This document shows, in pieces, positions 1 through 11,305 of a stretch of 64,000 nucleotides of DNA. The translations under genes were made by a program, and so were the position numbers. This DNA is from Cryptomeria japonica. Lineage: Eukaryota; Streptophyta; Pinopsida; Cupressales; Cupressaceae. Below the pieces are notes generated by a model. The model was not told the origin of the DNA. It saw only the letters and a program-made list of their open reading frames with translations, and did not search any database. How positions within the stretch are numbered: position 1 is the stretch's first letter; every line of letters begins with the position of its first letter. The stretch spans positions 38,692,911 through 38,756,910 of the forward strand of contig NC_081412.1 of NCBI RefSeq assembly GCF_030272615.1, written 5' to 3'.

Positions 1-135
1 TCAAGGTCAACTTACCTCACATCATCTCTTTGGAAGCCACACCTTGCTCTCAAACATACCTACCTAGAGTCAAGGTCAACTTACCTCATCAATAGATCCA
101 TCATCTCTTTGGAAGCCACACCTTACTCTAAAAAC
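1..135 (+). repeat. Duplicated leader segment of gypsy element 1
   Basis: A segment of about 60 bp occurs twice, starting at 1 and at 70. Both copies begin TCAAGGTCAACTTACCTCA and contain CATCTCTTTGGAAGCCACAC. The second copy carries a short extra stretch in the middle. It lies just before the gag remnant, so it is probably part of the untranslated leader of the gypsy element whose 5' end is outside the window. Confidence 0.6.
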
Positions 136-267
136 ATACATACTTTGGTATTACATTCTTGGACATTGCAATTTTACCCTAGATTCATCTACACTTCATA
201 CACCTCCTGGTCTTCTATAGTCTTTGCATTTTCATCCTACCTTTCATTTTGGTCAAGACTTTAGTCC

Positions 268-2369
268 ATGGTTGAAACCCGTTCACAAAGGTCTAGAAGG
301 GAAGCCAAAGAAGCTTTAAGTTCTTTAAACATTAGTACATATGAGTTTGATGAAGATGAATTCTACAATCCATTTGAAAACCGCAGTAATATACTAGACA
401 ATGACAATAACAATGGAAATGATAATGACAATGATAATGCATCCATGGAATCTACAGAAGTTGAGGAAACTATCATGGATGCCAATTATAATAGATTGGT
501 TCAAGGAATAATGAAAAGGGATAGACAATATTTCCTATAAGTCATGGGACAAAGTGGGACAATAATACCTCATGGATTTGATATGTCATAGATTTTGGAG
601 GATGATCCAAATCAAGCAAATCTAGTTAATACAAGACAAAGGAGGCCCAATAGTGGTGGTAATAAGAAAGAGTATCTCATGCTTGAGTCACCTTCATCCC
701 TATTTAAAAAACCTGAGATTCCAAACACATATATTCATTCTCATGCCAATTATGATAGAACCTCTCATGAACAACCCCACAGTCATCCTTTCCCATGGAA
801 AGAACAGCCACCATGCACGACCATGATGATACCCAAGATAATACCAATGCATATAATTACACCCAATCAAACATTCAAAATCATGACATGAGGAGACCCT
901 ATTTCAAATTTGGGGGCAATATCCAAGATCATTCTTATGACACCTCATATCCCTATGGTCATGACATGTATCGACCTAGACCTAGTGCTCCTCACTATAA
1001 TACCATACCAAGTGGTCCATATGCAAGCTACAACTATGTCCCTCCTCCATATGAATACATCTATGATCAATACCATCCATATATGCATTATATTCCCCAT
1101 CCTCCTCCTGGTGGCTCAGGCATGGGACTAGCCCAAAGAGAAAAGATACCACCCAAGAATGACTTACAATAGCAGATAAAGGACTTACAAAAGAAAATGG
1201 TGGACATGAGTGCACCAAAGCAACAATACACAATGAGATACATATGTCCTTACCCTTTTGATAAAAGCATTCCAATGCCTCCATTCCCTCCATATTTTGT
1301 AGCACCAAAGTTTGATAAATACAAAGGCAAAGGGGATCCTAAGGAACACATAAGACAGTTTTTCATAGCTTGTATTGAGGTAGCAGCAAAACAAACATAT
1401 TTCATGAGATTATTTCCACAAAGCTCAGGCGAACAAGCAATGGAATAGTTCTCCCAAATTCTACCTGGAATTAAATCATGGGGTGATCTAGCAGAGGCTT
1501 TTATACAACATTGAAACAAATGTGTCAGTAGCCACCTTATGCAATACTAAATAGAAATATGGGTAATTATTCTCTTCATTTTTACAGTAATGGAGAGGTC
1601 TTGCTAGTCGATGCTCTTGTGATATACCCCAAAAACAAATGATAGAAATGTTCACACAAAATGTCAACAAAGATATTGGATATGAGCTAAAAAAGCATGT
1701 TTGTCTACCTTCAAAGAGGTCATTAAAAAAGGAATGGCGAAAAAAAAAGTCCTTATTAAACAAGGTATCATCAAGATATTCAAAGAAAACAAATAAGAAT
1801 CAAATGGGAAGGACAAACTACACTTTTGGAACAAGAATAAGAACACAGCCGATGACGGGGTAGTAGATGCAAATGTCGTGAAACCAAAAATAACCTTCCC
1901 CAGAGCAAGTTCTTCCAATACGGACAATCAAAGGCCATCAAAACCTTGAAGAAAATACACCCCGCTGGGAGAACCAAATGAAACAACATTCAAGAAGTTG
2001 GTATCAAACAAGCTCATAACACTACTAGATAATCCACCATATGAGCCAAAAGTGAAGCCAAATTGGTGGAATGATGATGAGTATTGCGAATATCACAAGA
2101 GCAAAGGACATCTTACTAGCAACTGCCACAAACTTAAGAATATCATAAAGGATCTCATTGACAGAGGTGACATAGAGGTGGATGGTTACACCTCCAATGA
2201 AGATCATGCGATGTTCAAGGAGCCATTTCCTAAACATGACAAGGGAAAAGCCAAAACCGGTAATCAAGCTAATTATACTAAGATGCCCTATGATTATGAT
2301 TCTACCATTAATCATGTTTCAATGGACAACCATGTTTCAACCATCATCATCAAGGATAAAAAATCTTGA
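268..2369 (+). pseudogene. gag remnant of gypsy element 1
   Basis: This is the decayed gag of a Tat-type gypsy element; Gag forms the virus-like particle in the cytoplasm. Open stretches at 268-540, 595-891, 795-1172, 1197-1448 and 1998-2369 lie in two frames and are separated by stops and indels. The conserved retrotransposon-gag core is at about 1305-1515, with the KFDKYKGKGDP start and the FMRLFPQS motif; a stop follows at 1446-1448. A zinc-binding motif of form CX2HX4HX4C (CEYHKSKGHLTSNC) lies at 2085-2126. This CHHC form and the neighbouring sequence match gag of element 2 (55247-55288). The first open stretch is rich in Asn and Asp. The product cannot be functional. Confidence 0.75.
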
Positions 2370-2527
2370 AGGTCCTACCCAAAAGAGTAAGGTTGTCCTA
2401 AAAGGCATTGGACCATCTTCCTCATCTTCTAAAAATGAAACCTCCAAATGTAATGTCACAACCCATCGAGGAAAAGTCACCTTGCAAGGAAATTCATCCA
2501 ATCCCAAAACCTCGTCATCCACAAAGA

Positions 2528-3160
2528 ATGAGTATGACCTTGTAGATCAACTATGGAAGACACCCACCCTCATTTCCATCCTTGAGCTTTTACGCATATC
2601 CCTCGCATATAAGGCCATCCTTGATAAGACCTTGAGAGAGACTTATGTACCCACTGATCTAAACGTGGACCAGTTTCAAGCCATGGTAGGATACCTTTCC
2701 ATTCCGCATACCCTCACATTTACAGAAGTCGATGACGCATTTGTCACCCAACCTCATAATGTACCTCTACATATTGAAGCCTTTATCTATAAAAAAATGC
2801 ATCAAACGAGTCTTAATAGATGGAGGAGTAGGTCTGAATATTTGGACTTTGAGCACTATTAAACAATTGGGATATTTTGAAAAGGTTGTGAATTCTACAC
2901 ATGCTATCACCATAAAAGCATATGATGATGAAGAGCTCTCATCCAAGGGCACAATCACCTTACCTCTCAGAGTTGGGCCAATTACAAAGGATGTGGTTTT
3001 TCAAGTCCTTGATCTAGATCTCACATGCAACATACTTTTGGGACGTCCATGGATTCATGAAATTAGAGTTTTTCCCTCAACATATCATCAGTGTATTAAA
3101 TTCCCACATAATGGAGTTGAAGTAACCATTAATGGTGATCTGAATCCATTCATGTATTGA
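2528..3160 (+). pseudogene. Aspartic protease domain of gypsy element 1
   Basis: This region encodes a retropepsin-like protease that would cleave the Gag-Pol polyprotein. The upstream part (about 2528-2830) is in a different frame from 2732-3160, so there is a frameshift near 2800. The active-site motif reads LIDGG at about 2806-2820, and the second conserved motif ILLGRPW lies at about 3031-3051. The spacing, and the shared HQCIKFP-like stretch after it, match the protease of element 2. The DGG form in place of DTG or DSG is seen in both copies and is compatible with plant Tat-type proteases. The frameshift makes it a pseudogene. Confidence 0.75.
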
Positions 3161-3244
3161 AATAACCTACAAGAAAGATCAGAAATAACAATCCCAGTCA
3201 ATCAAGAGGCTACTCCTACATCAGCATATGTTGATCCAAAATCC

Positions 3245-3778
3245 TTGAAAGCTTCTACATCAAAGCAAGCAGAGATAAAAGAAAAATTTAAGGTTAAAGA
3301 CATGGGATGTGGTGAGTATATCTTTCATGTTGATAAACTCCCACTATCTCCTAAGACATTTAGTCGACAGGAACAATCTACAAACAATTTGCAATATCAA
3401 GGAATTAGGTATGAACCACCTAGTATTGTGGCTACTAAGTCTGAATGCAAATCTCCTCTAGCGGTGCAAGCAACTCTTGATATCAATAGTCCTAAGAGTG
3501 GTTCCAACAAAGAATTTGTTGAATATATCGCCAGCCCTCTTGAGACCTCAAATAGCCTTACCATTTCATTTGTTCCTTCCATTTCCAGTCTCCTCCTAGA
3601 CTTGGATCAACAAGAATCAGAAAAGACCTTACTAATTGGGGATGAAAAATCAAGTGATGAAATGAAAAATCTAGAAGTCAAAAATAAAGAAAAGGCCTTT
3701 AGTCCAAATCAAAATCAAAAGCTATTGGACTCTGCAAAAATCAAAGTCAAGGATAAAAATTCTTTGAAGAAAAAATAA
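3245..3778 (+). pseudogene. Protease to RT linker remnant of gypsy element 1
   Basis: A 177-codon open stretch follows the protease in the same frame as 2732-3160, after a stop and a short gap. The segment with GCGEYIFHVDKLPLSPK corresponds to the GMGEYSLEPL...LPASPKS segment of element 2 near 56366-56433. The rest is Ser/Lys-rich, has no recognisable domain, and looks like the poorly conserved spacer between protease and reverse transcriptase. No RT follows; sequence after about 3785 jumps toward the end of the integrase, which marks the deletion. Confidence 0.55.
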
Positions 3779-4146
3779 CAAGAGATGATCTCCCCTAATA
3801 TCAAAATAACTGGGGGCAAAATTTTTACAATTTTAAGTCAAAAAGAATACTTGTTGATCCTAAGTCTCCATCATGTCATGATACTTTCACTTCTTTTAGC
3901 GATTATAAGCCTTCATCACTCATCCACTTGTTCCACACATCCATTCCCTTTTGGTGATACATCACATCAGTGGAACTTTAATGGAGCTTCCTCGAGGGAC
4001 TTTGTTATCAGGGATGCCCAAACTTCTTTAGGTGACACGCATATGGGCCTACGTATTTCACACATTAGTAATTCTACCTTAGTTCCTTCATCAAGGAAGA
4101 CAATCAATGGAGCTACACATCATTTAGTTAAGGAATGAAATAGCTA

Positions 4147-4372
4147 TAATCATAAGGTAAAGGCTCACACATTTGAGGTGGGTGACTTAGTTCTTAGATA
4201 AAATCCTAAATATCAGCAAGATAGAGAGAAGGGAAAGTTTCAATCAAATTGGCTTGGTCCTTACATCATCACAACAGTCTATGGATTGGGTGCATATCAA
4301 CTCTCAACACCAAATGGAGAACCTTTGGAAGATCCTATCAACAACATGCAACTTCACAGGTTTTACACATAG
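4147..4372 (+). pseudogene. Integrase C-terminal tail of gypsy element 1
   Basis: This stretch reads as the C-terminal end of a gypsy integrase: NHKVKAHTFEVGDLVLR, a stop, then QDREKGKFQSNWLGPYII and a YGLGAYQLSTPNGEP segment ending in a His-Arg-Phe-Tyr sequence. It aligns with 60872-61111 of element 2. The family's C-terminal domain binds DNA. At least one in-frame stop (about 4198-4200) is present. The catalytic core that should precede it is absent, so this is the right-hand edge of an internal deletion of several kilobases. Confidence 0.8.
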
Positions 4373-4436
4373 CTCTTCAGAATATCCCAATATCAAAAAT
4401 ACAAAAAAAAACATAAAAATAAAAAAAATCATTACT

Positions 4437-4605
4437 TGGTGAAAACCTGGCAAACAAGCACCATGTGACACAAAAAAAAAAAAAAAAAATTAAAAATTAA
4501 AAAAAGTAAAGAGAAATAAATTCGTTCAACAGTGAAAACCACTTCGGTGCTGCCTTGGGCAAGTACCATGGTGAAAACCGGGTTACCGGTGCCATGTGTA
4601 GAGAC
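4437..4605 (+). repeat. Repeated GTGAAAACC(N)GG...GGTGC motif
   Basis: Three related blocks occur at about 4440, 4532 and 4571. Each starts GTGAAAACC and is followed within about 25 bp by a CACCATG, GGTGCTG or GGTGCCATG word. A related block sits at 61193-61216 in element 2, also just after the integrase. The shared position suggests a cis element of the gypsy family rather than chance. Confidence 0.5.
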
Positions 4606-6329
4606 ATTGCTCCTCCTTCCTTCAGGATTCAATCTCAACCTTTCACCTTGCACACACTCACAGCCTATCCATCCATAATAAAATTACCCATTCCTATTAT
4701 GGCTTGTTATTGATCTACCTAATATTGGTTAGTCATTCCTATTAAAACCTCCCTTTTCATCCCTTTCCATCCATAATAAATCGGGTCCAATCTACAATTA
4801 GGGCAAAAATCTTAAATCTAGTGATGGAAGTGGTACCTTGAGCATCGCATGTTTTGAGGAGCATCGTCTTTTCATTCCTCCTTTTTGTGCACAATCTGCA
4901 ATAAAAGATCATTTGCATCACCAATCTAAAATAAAGTTTCATTCTTCTTCGCAATAAAGTATCAATTTCATGGATTCAATCAGTTTTAGATGAAACACAA
5001 GCAACAGTGGGCTTTCAACAAATCAAATCTTTCAATAGACTTTGGCAACAACATGGTTTTCAGCATGATTTGTCCTTTATCAGGATGACAACATTGTGAC
5101 CAAATCAAATATGTTCACATATGTGGCAAGAAACATAAATAACTTGAAGATTTCATTGTATGTTGGTGTCAAGTCTTGGTTTTCTTTTGATTTTATCTTT
5201 TGGTGACATGTCTTTTAGCTTTTTTCAGGATGTCTCTAACTAGAGATTTTATCTCCAGGATGTCTTTGACTAGAAAGGCGAGGATGGGATATGTTCACCT
5301 ATTATTTTGGTGTCTATGGATTGTCTCTTAGTAATGCTATTACTTGTCCAAAGATATGAGGACGTTGTGAGTTTAGTGTGAACTGGGGCATTCCTTGTTT
5401 GCAATTGTCTGATCTCCATGCAAACAGGTACAATGACTTTCTAGGTCAAACCTATACCTTGATTTTCATAACCTATTTGCCATAATAAAGCTCAATGATG
5501 GTAAAGAACAAGAATCTCTTTCACTTCCATATATTCTATCTTCCATCCCCCTTTCTTGATTGACCTCCATCATCCTTCCTCGAGTCCATGTAGCCCACTA
5601 TCACATGACTAAGTATAATGAAACATCAAAAATATCTGCATTTCATGTAGTTTGCACCTGCATTGCCACATATTAGCATTATATACGTTTATATAGATAT
5701 CATAATTGCATCACATTCTGCACACACCACTAATTAGTATATCATATACACATCATGTGTCACATCCTGTACATAATCATATCATATCACTATCATATAT
5801 GAACATTGGTATCATGCATGACATATAAAATCATAAAGGAACAAAAATATAGTGTATGTCATCATATACATATTTGCATTCATATCATAAGCATCATAAC
5901 ATCATCATAAAGCATATAGAAACATCACATAGGAACACATGCATATAGTTTTTGCAAGGATAAATCATCTCATATATATATATCAAAAAAATAAAAAAGT
6001 GTCATGATACAATGATGTCAATATTACATATGGCTACAAAATCACCCAAAGGTGTCTATATCATCATACACAAATTGATGCAAGCACTAGTCCCTGAATC
6101 ATCTCATTTGTCACCTCTTGCAGACCCTATGGGACCATCTTTTCACCAAAGCAGTTAACAGTCTTGTGTTTTCCCAAATCTCAAGCATATACATAAGGTA
6201 TCTCAATCCCATCGTCTTGATCGTGGTGTGGTCCTCGACAATCAAATTTGTTCATAATTGTTGTGTCACAAGAAATCGCTCTCTTGACTCAATCTGGGGT
6301 AAGTACTCATGCATGCAATCAAATCAATT

Positions 6330-6515
6330 GTGTCCTATCCTAGTGGTACTCATGTTCATCAAATAGTGTTACTTATCTTATCCTATCCTAGCCTAGTGGT
6401 ACGTATGTCCATCACATGGTGCTACTCATCAGGCTCTATCCTAGTGCTTATGTTTATCACATGGTGCTGCATCCTAGTGTATATGTTTGTTACATTGCAC
6501 TATATCCTATTTTGC
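6330..6515 (+). repeat. Degenerate tandem repeat, about four copies
   Basis: Units of roughly 35-60 bp contain TATCCTAGTG, a variable TATGT or CATGT word, TCATCACATGGTGCT or a close variant. Copies start near 6337, 6379, 6437 and 6471. The overlapping open frames here are products of the repeat. Confidence 0.55.
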
Positions 6516-6584
6516 TAGATCACTCACCTGATTTTATCAATTTGATGACTTATCCTACACTCATCTTAGCAAACCTACCTATTT

Positions 6585-6768
6585 TAGGGCACCTGTTGAG
6601 TGAATCCTCTCAGTATTTTATCCAATTCAACATTTGTTTATCATAGAATTGTCAATTCTAGCCTTGTTTTCAGTTTGTCTTCCCTAGGGCACCTGTTTGA
6701 GTGAATCCTCTCAATATCTTATCCAATTGATAGCATATGTTCATCACAGAACTATCAATTTTGGCCTT
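6585..6768 (+). repeat. 80-bp duplication before the 3' LTR
   Basis: A segment starting TAGGGCACCTGTT and ending in GGCCTT or AGCCTT is present at 6585-6664 and again at 6685-6768. Both copies contain GAGTGAATCCTCTCA and TATCCAATT. The copies differ by scattered substitutions. Confidence 0.65.
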
Positions 6769-7002
6769 TTAAGACATAGGCACGATTTTTTTGATTCCTC
6801 TTGAGTCAGTCTTTTTCCTGCATGACCTTATCATCCTATCTTATCAATCCTTTCTAGCCTTTCTTTCTTATCAAGAGATTGTATGCAATCTTTTCAAACA
6901 TTTTCATCCAATCCCTCGAGGGGGCATATCATTCCCATCATGTGGAAACTTTGTATTAGTTTATCTTATCTTCTTTGAGCCAACATGACAAGCTGCATTG
7001 TC

Positions 7003-7018
7003 TCAAAGAGGGGCAAAA
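7003..7018 (+). other. Polypurine tract of gypsy element 1
   Basis: The purine-rich word AAAGAGGGGCAAAA ends directly before TGTAGACACC. A purine tract touching a TG-starting LTR is the plus-strand primer site of LTR retrotransposons. Confidence 0.75.
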
Positions 7019-7860
7019 TGTAGACACCTAAAATTGTCCTGTCTAATTAAATAAATATTTTTATTTATTTAATTATTTTATCCTAAGTCTTCTATTAATT
7101 AAATAAATATTTATTTATTTAATTAATTTATTAATCCTCTTCTAAGTCTTTCCTCATTTAAATAATAACTTTTATTTATTTAAATTATCTTTTTTCTAAA
7201 TTAAATAAATATTTTATTTATTTAATTGATCCCACTTCCTCTGTTAATTAAATAAATCTTTATTTATTTAATTAATTCATTAGCCTTTTCTACCCATGAC
7301 ACATGTCATTCATCTCTTAGTTCCTACACTACCTGCCCCCTTTATCATTTAATTATTTCTTCTACCTACCCTTTAATCCTAACCGACCATTTATCTTTAC
7401 ACCTCTTAATCTTATCCCTCCATTTCCTAAAGTGTCTTCTATATAAGAGGATACTCTCTTTCATTATCAACCCTAATGAGCATCCTAATGATCTAATCAC
7501 CTAATCAACTAATGAGCATTCTAATTTTCTAATCAGCTAATCAAGGTGTCAAATCTCTTATGCAATCAAGCCTTCTATCAACCACATTTCTGTTCTTTGT
7601 TGAGGTCTTGTGCACACATAAAATCTAAGAGCAAATATATAAAACAAGATCAATGGAGATAGGAAGACAATGGAGATTGAAACCCTACTAGACATGTGAA
7701 TGGTAATATTATTTTATTTTGTTGATTTACATGATCTTAGGTATCTCTATTGGTATTAATGAATGTTTCATTGTAGGACTTACATTGTTTGTGGTTGGAT
7801 CTTTAAAGTTTTAAAAAAATTTATCATCACTTTTCCCCATATACACTTATCATGCAGATC
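7019..7860 (+). repeat. 3' LTR of gypsy element 1 (right end approximate)
   Basis: The LTR starts TGTAGACACC at 7019, directly after the polypurine tract. Its first 260 bp hold five AT-rich palindromic blocks (7041-7280). A TATA-like box TATATAAG lies at 7440-7447 with a plausible transcription start shortly after. The LTR of element 2 also starts TGTAGAC and also has AT-palindromic blocks. I could not fix the right end: no partner LTR is in the window, and candidate ends fall between about 7785 and 7860. Confidence 0.65.
7041..7280. repeat. Five AT-rich imperfect palindromes in the LTR
   Basis: Blocks at about 7041-7079, 7093-7130, 7153-7188, 7197-7231 and 7244-7280 each have the form TTAATTAAATAAATA followed by TATTTATTTAATTAA with small changes. 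They are spaced about 45-55 bp apart, separated by pyrimidine-rich spacers such as TCCTCTTCTAAGTC. Each can fold on itself. The position upstream of the TATA box suggests a regulatory or size-variable U3 block. Confidence 0.65.
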
Positions 7861-8238
7861 CTTAAAACTCTGTCTCAGAGATCTGTAACTGGTTGTGGAA
7901 GGTTGTAAAATATCTAGATCAGTTGTGTAGTTGATATCCAAAATATTTCATGGCAATTTGAGATTCTGGTGAATGAATTCAAGAAAAACTTGGTATCCAG
8001 AAATAATTTAGGGTTATGCATTTATTACAACTAAAAGTTAGGTTTTTAGAAGATAAAAAGGAACTTTAATTCATTCTTACAGTGCGCACGAAGAGAGACA
8101 ACAAAATAGTGAAGCAAAAGAGATCTTGTAATGAAGTCAAAGCTTAAGAGTGATCCGACAATGACTCCTTGCATTTGATTGAGATTGAAAAGGTATTTAT
8201 CTAGTTACGAGCTATCTATTCATACCCTACTTTTCAAA
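7861..8238 (+). other. Leader of ORF2 of element B
   Basis: No gene is seen here. The last 200 bp or so (from about 8040) resemble the region before ORF2 of element C: both have a run like GATAAAAAGGAACTTTAA or GGCAAAAGGACCTTATAA and then a CGAAGAG word before the start codon. This indicates that element B continues at least to about 8040, and that the gypsy LTR to its left interrupts it. Confidence 0.45.
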
Positions 8239-11200
8239 ATGGCATCATCTTCTATCATTGTAACTCCACTTGTTGAAATCATTGAGAGAGAAAGGCCCAT
8301 GTTTAAGGAATACTCATTTAAGTTGGTTGAAGATAATTTGAATGGAGCATAATCCTATGTACCTTAAGATGTGTTGCATAATGAAGATGTTAGGGCATAC
8401 ATTCATTGCAACATTGAGGAATTGGGTAATGCGGATATGTTGTCACATTATACTAAGCACATGATGGATGACTTTGGGAATCTGACACTTATTTCAAGTC
8501 ATTGCAGGATAAGGGTTTTATTCAGTTTGTTCATTTCCCAGTATTTAATGAGCCCGAATGGGTGAGATATGCTCTGAGCCAAATCTATGATGAATTTATA
8601 TGGCTGGATAGACCTCACAAGATCACAAATCAAGTCATTCAAGAAGTAACTTGTGTGGAGTTCTTCTTCGTGAGTTGATGAGAAACAAAAGAATATAAAA
8701 TGGGACAAGAAGCATGTTTTCAAATTTGGTTCTCTAATTATTTGTTCAACACTTTATTTCTTAAATGAGATCCCTGATATTAGAAAGATTCAATGGGCTT
8801 ATGATAAACGAGTGGAAGTCCAAATAAAGGAAGGTTTACAAGGATTGGGTGATATAGTAGCTCAGAAATCTGCTTTGTGGGGTTATTTTAAATCATTTCA
8901 AGCCATGATGCAAAGCAAAGAGAGGATCCCAAAAGAGATTGTAGATAAATATGAGAGCATTATATGCTTCATGGTTGACAAGGATCAATGGCATATGGAA
9001 GAAGTCAAACCAAGGACTGTTTGGATCATGCCCCTAGGGTATGAGGTGGATGCAAATACACTTAATGCATATGCTCAACACCTGTTGAGTCAGCCAGTAG
9101 ATGAGAAAGAAGAAAGGTTCAGTACATACAAAGAGAAGGATCTTGGCTTGCACAAGAAAATTACTGAATCAACAAGAAAGAGAAAAACTAGAAAGGAAGT
9201 TGAATAGCTTACAAAGCAGATGGGAATAACCAAAGAAGTTGTGCAAAGGGCTAGGGATCAAAACATACTGAAGGAGGAAGACATGGTGAAGTCCAAGACT
9301 AAACTGGTCTCCACTCCTCCCAAGCAAACCAAGCCAAGACAAAATAAGTTTGCACCTACCTTTGGTGTGCAGAAGCCTGTTCCTCCACCCAAGCCACAAA
9401 CAACATCAACCAATAGAGAAGATAAGAGAAATAAAGAGTTGCCAACAAGAAAATATGTAGATGAAAAGGAAGAAACTGAATCTGATGAAGAGGTAAAAGA
9501 AGTAAAGAAGACAACCACTTGTGCTAGAGTAGTGAAGAAGCCATAAACCAATGGAGCTTATCCAACAAAGAAGCCAAGAGCTGAAGCTGAGCCATTTTGT
9601 ATAGCCAGAGCGAGAAAAAAACAAAAGGCAGAATTGGATGAAGCTCTTAATTCGGACAAAGTTGAAGGTACATATGAAGTTGTGCCTCCAATAACTTTGA
9701 AAGAAATAATTGATGAAGTACTCAAGGATGGTAACTTGAAAAATGTGCATGTATACTATGAACATTTTGATGATAAAGATCAAAGAGCCATGGAGGAAGC
9801 AGTTGTTCAGTACATGGATATTTATAGTAAAGCATTAATAGAATTTTCATCCATGATCCCCAAAAGCTTGTATGACATTTTGGATGCAAGGAGGTATACA
9901 ACTAGTTTAGAGGATGAAAGAATAAAGTAGAATGTATTGGTAAACTTATCCTCTAATCATTTCTAAAACTGATGTTGTTAGATTCTTAAAGCTTGCAAAG
10001 GAGAGATTCTGAAGCAAGAAGAGGGTCAGTAAACTTATGCTCAAGGAAATAGATGAGGTAACCAAAGAGACTGAGACAATTTTGAGACAATTTTTGATAG
10101 ATCGTAAAATTGATGTGAATCTGGCACATGATGACACTCAACCGATAGAGAAATCACATGATACATCAATTCTGGAAGTGCATCTAGTTGTTCCTAATAA
10201 TTAGGAAGATCAATCATCTAAGAAGGGCATTCCTGAAGGGCAATCAAATGAACAGACCATAGTTGTAGTTGATAATTCTAATAATGCCAATGTTGATAAC
10301 TTTGGTGAAGCTAAACATGATCCTTTGATGATAGAAGTTGTTTCAGAAAAGGTAGTTGAGGAGGAAGTTGATGGGGAAAAGGGAGAAGATGATGGTGAGA
10401 AGGGTGAAAAGGATGCAAGTGTAGAGGTAGAAGAAAATGAGAAAGGAGAGGATAAGGAAGATTGGGCTTCGGTGACAGTGGCAAGAGACATTGTTGCTGA
10501 AAAAGGAAAACAGATTGCTATTGATTCAGATGATTTTGGTCAAGGGCCTATTGATCTAAGTTCCTTATATCTAATTCAGGCATTGAAGCTAGTAACTCTC
10601 ATATAAGAAAAAACCAATAAGGACTTGCTTAAGTCCCATACCGCAAACAAAGAGTTAATAACATTGGTAAGAGATGTATTGGAGAAAATTTTGCCATCTT
10701 TCAAACTAGACATAGCTGATAATCCATCTGATAAGCTTAAGAATATGTTGAATGTTATAGAATCTCATTTTGAGTCCTTGGAGAAGGTAGCAAATATTAG
10801 AGTTTTGAATCAATTTAATGTCATGCAATTGAAAATATTTTTGAAGATGATTGAGGATGATAGGGTAAGCTTAGTAACTGCAATGAAGGGTATTCAAGAT
10901 GCATTAGACAAAGGTGGTCATATATACAAGTCATGTCTAATTTTGCCCAAGTTTACTATATAAATTGACAAGAAAATAAGAGAATGTGAAGGGTAGCTTG
11001 CTAGCATTTCTCAATCATATGCACCCCAATCAATCCCAGCTAGCAATTTTGAACCACAAGTTTTGAGTATTCTGAATAAGATCAAGAGTTTAAACTAGGA
11101 GAAGGAAAAAATTTTGGGTAGAGTTGGAGAAGTAAGGAGTCTTATCACTCCTTCGATAGATTCTCTGATGAGCAGTATGCATGATGCTAAGGATGCTCTG

Positions 11201-11305
11201 AATAAGAGTGTTTTGGCAGATAGACAGGGAGTTGAGATGCATGCTTATCTCTTCAGTGGGATGATCAGAATTTTGGAGAGTCTGAAGAAGGCATGGGATA
11301 TCCAA
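8239..11305 (+). pseudogene. ORF2 of element B, unknown protein family, decayed
   Basis: I do not recognise the function. The start at 8239 (MASSSIIVTP) is chosen because it aligns with the start of the homologous ORF2 of element C at 29925. Open stretches follow at 8371-8565, 8812-9207, 9220-9546, 9634-9930, 10325-10606, 10625-10963 and 11114-11380. Frame changes occur near 8560-8800 and between 9930 and 10325. Regions shared with C are AYIHCNIEELG (about 8395), EFIWLDRPHKIT (about 8593), IVDKYESIICFMV (about 8938), PRTVWIMPLGYEVD (about 9010), and a helical segment starting LKN near 9735. A Lys/Pro-rich linker lies at about 9280-9400 and an acidic Glu/Lys stretch at about 10340-10470. These motifs do not resemble RT, integrase or protease. 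Confidence 0.6.

Larger units (their letters stand above)
4373..7002 (+). other. Long 3' non-coding region of gypsy element 1
   Basis: About 2.6 kb lies between integrase and the polypurine tract. It starts with an A-rich stretch and a pair of GTGAAAACC-type motifs (4439-4600), continues with AT-rich sequence containing many short CATATCAT-like words (about 5640-6110), and ends with tandem repeats (6330-6770). I see no antisense gene here like the one in element 2. Long open frames at 6118-6646 follow from the repeats and look non-coding. Confidence 0.6.
1..7860 (+). mobile_element. Ty3/gypsy Tat-type retrotransposon 1, 5' truncated by window, pol deleted
   Basis: The order is gag remnant, aspartic protease, linker, integrase C-terminal tail, long 3' region, polypurine tract and 3' LTR. 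The protease and integrase tail match those of element 2 (49113 onward) at protein level. Only about 1 kb separates the protease linker from the integrase tail, so RT, RNase H and the integrase core have been deleted. The 5' LTR should lie upstream of the window. The right end is approximate because no target duplication can be tested. Confidence 0.8.

Noticed and set aside
2806-2820. DGG in place of DTG/DSG in the protease as a dead active site
   Set aside because: Both Tat copies share it with conserved surroundings, so it is more likely the normal form in this lineage.
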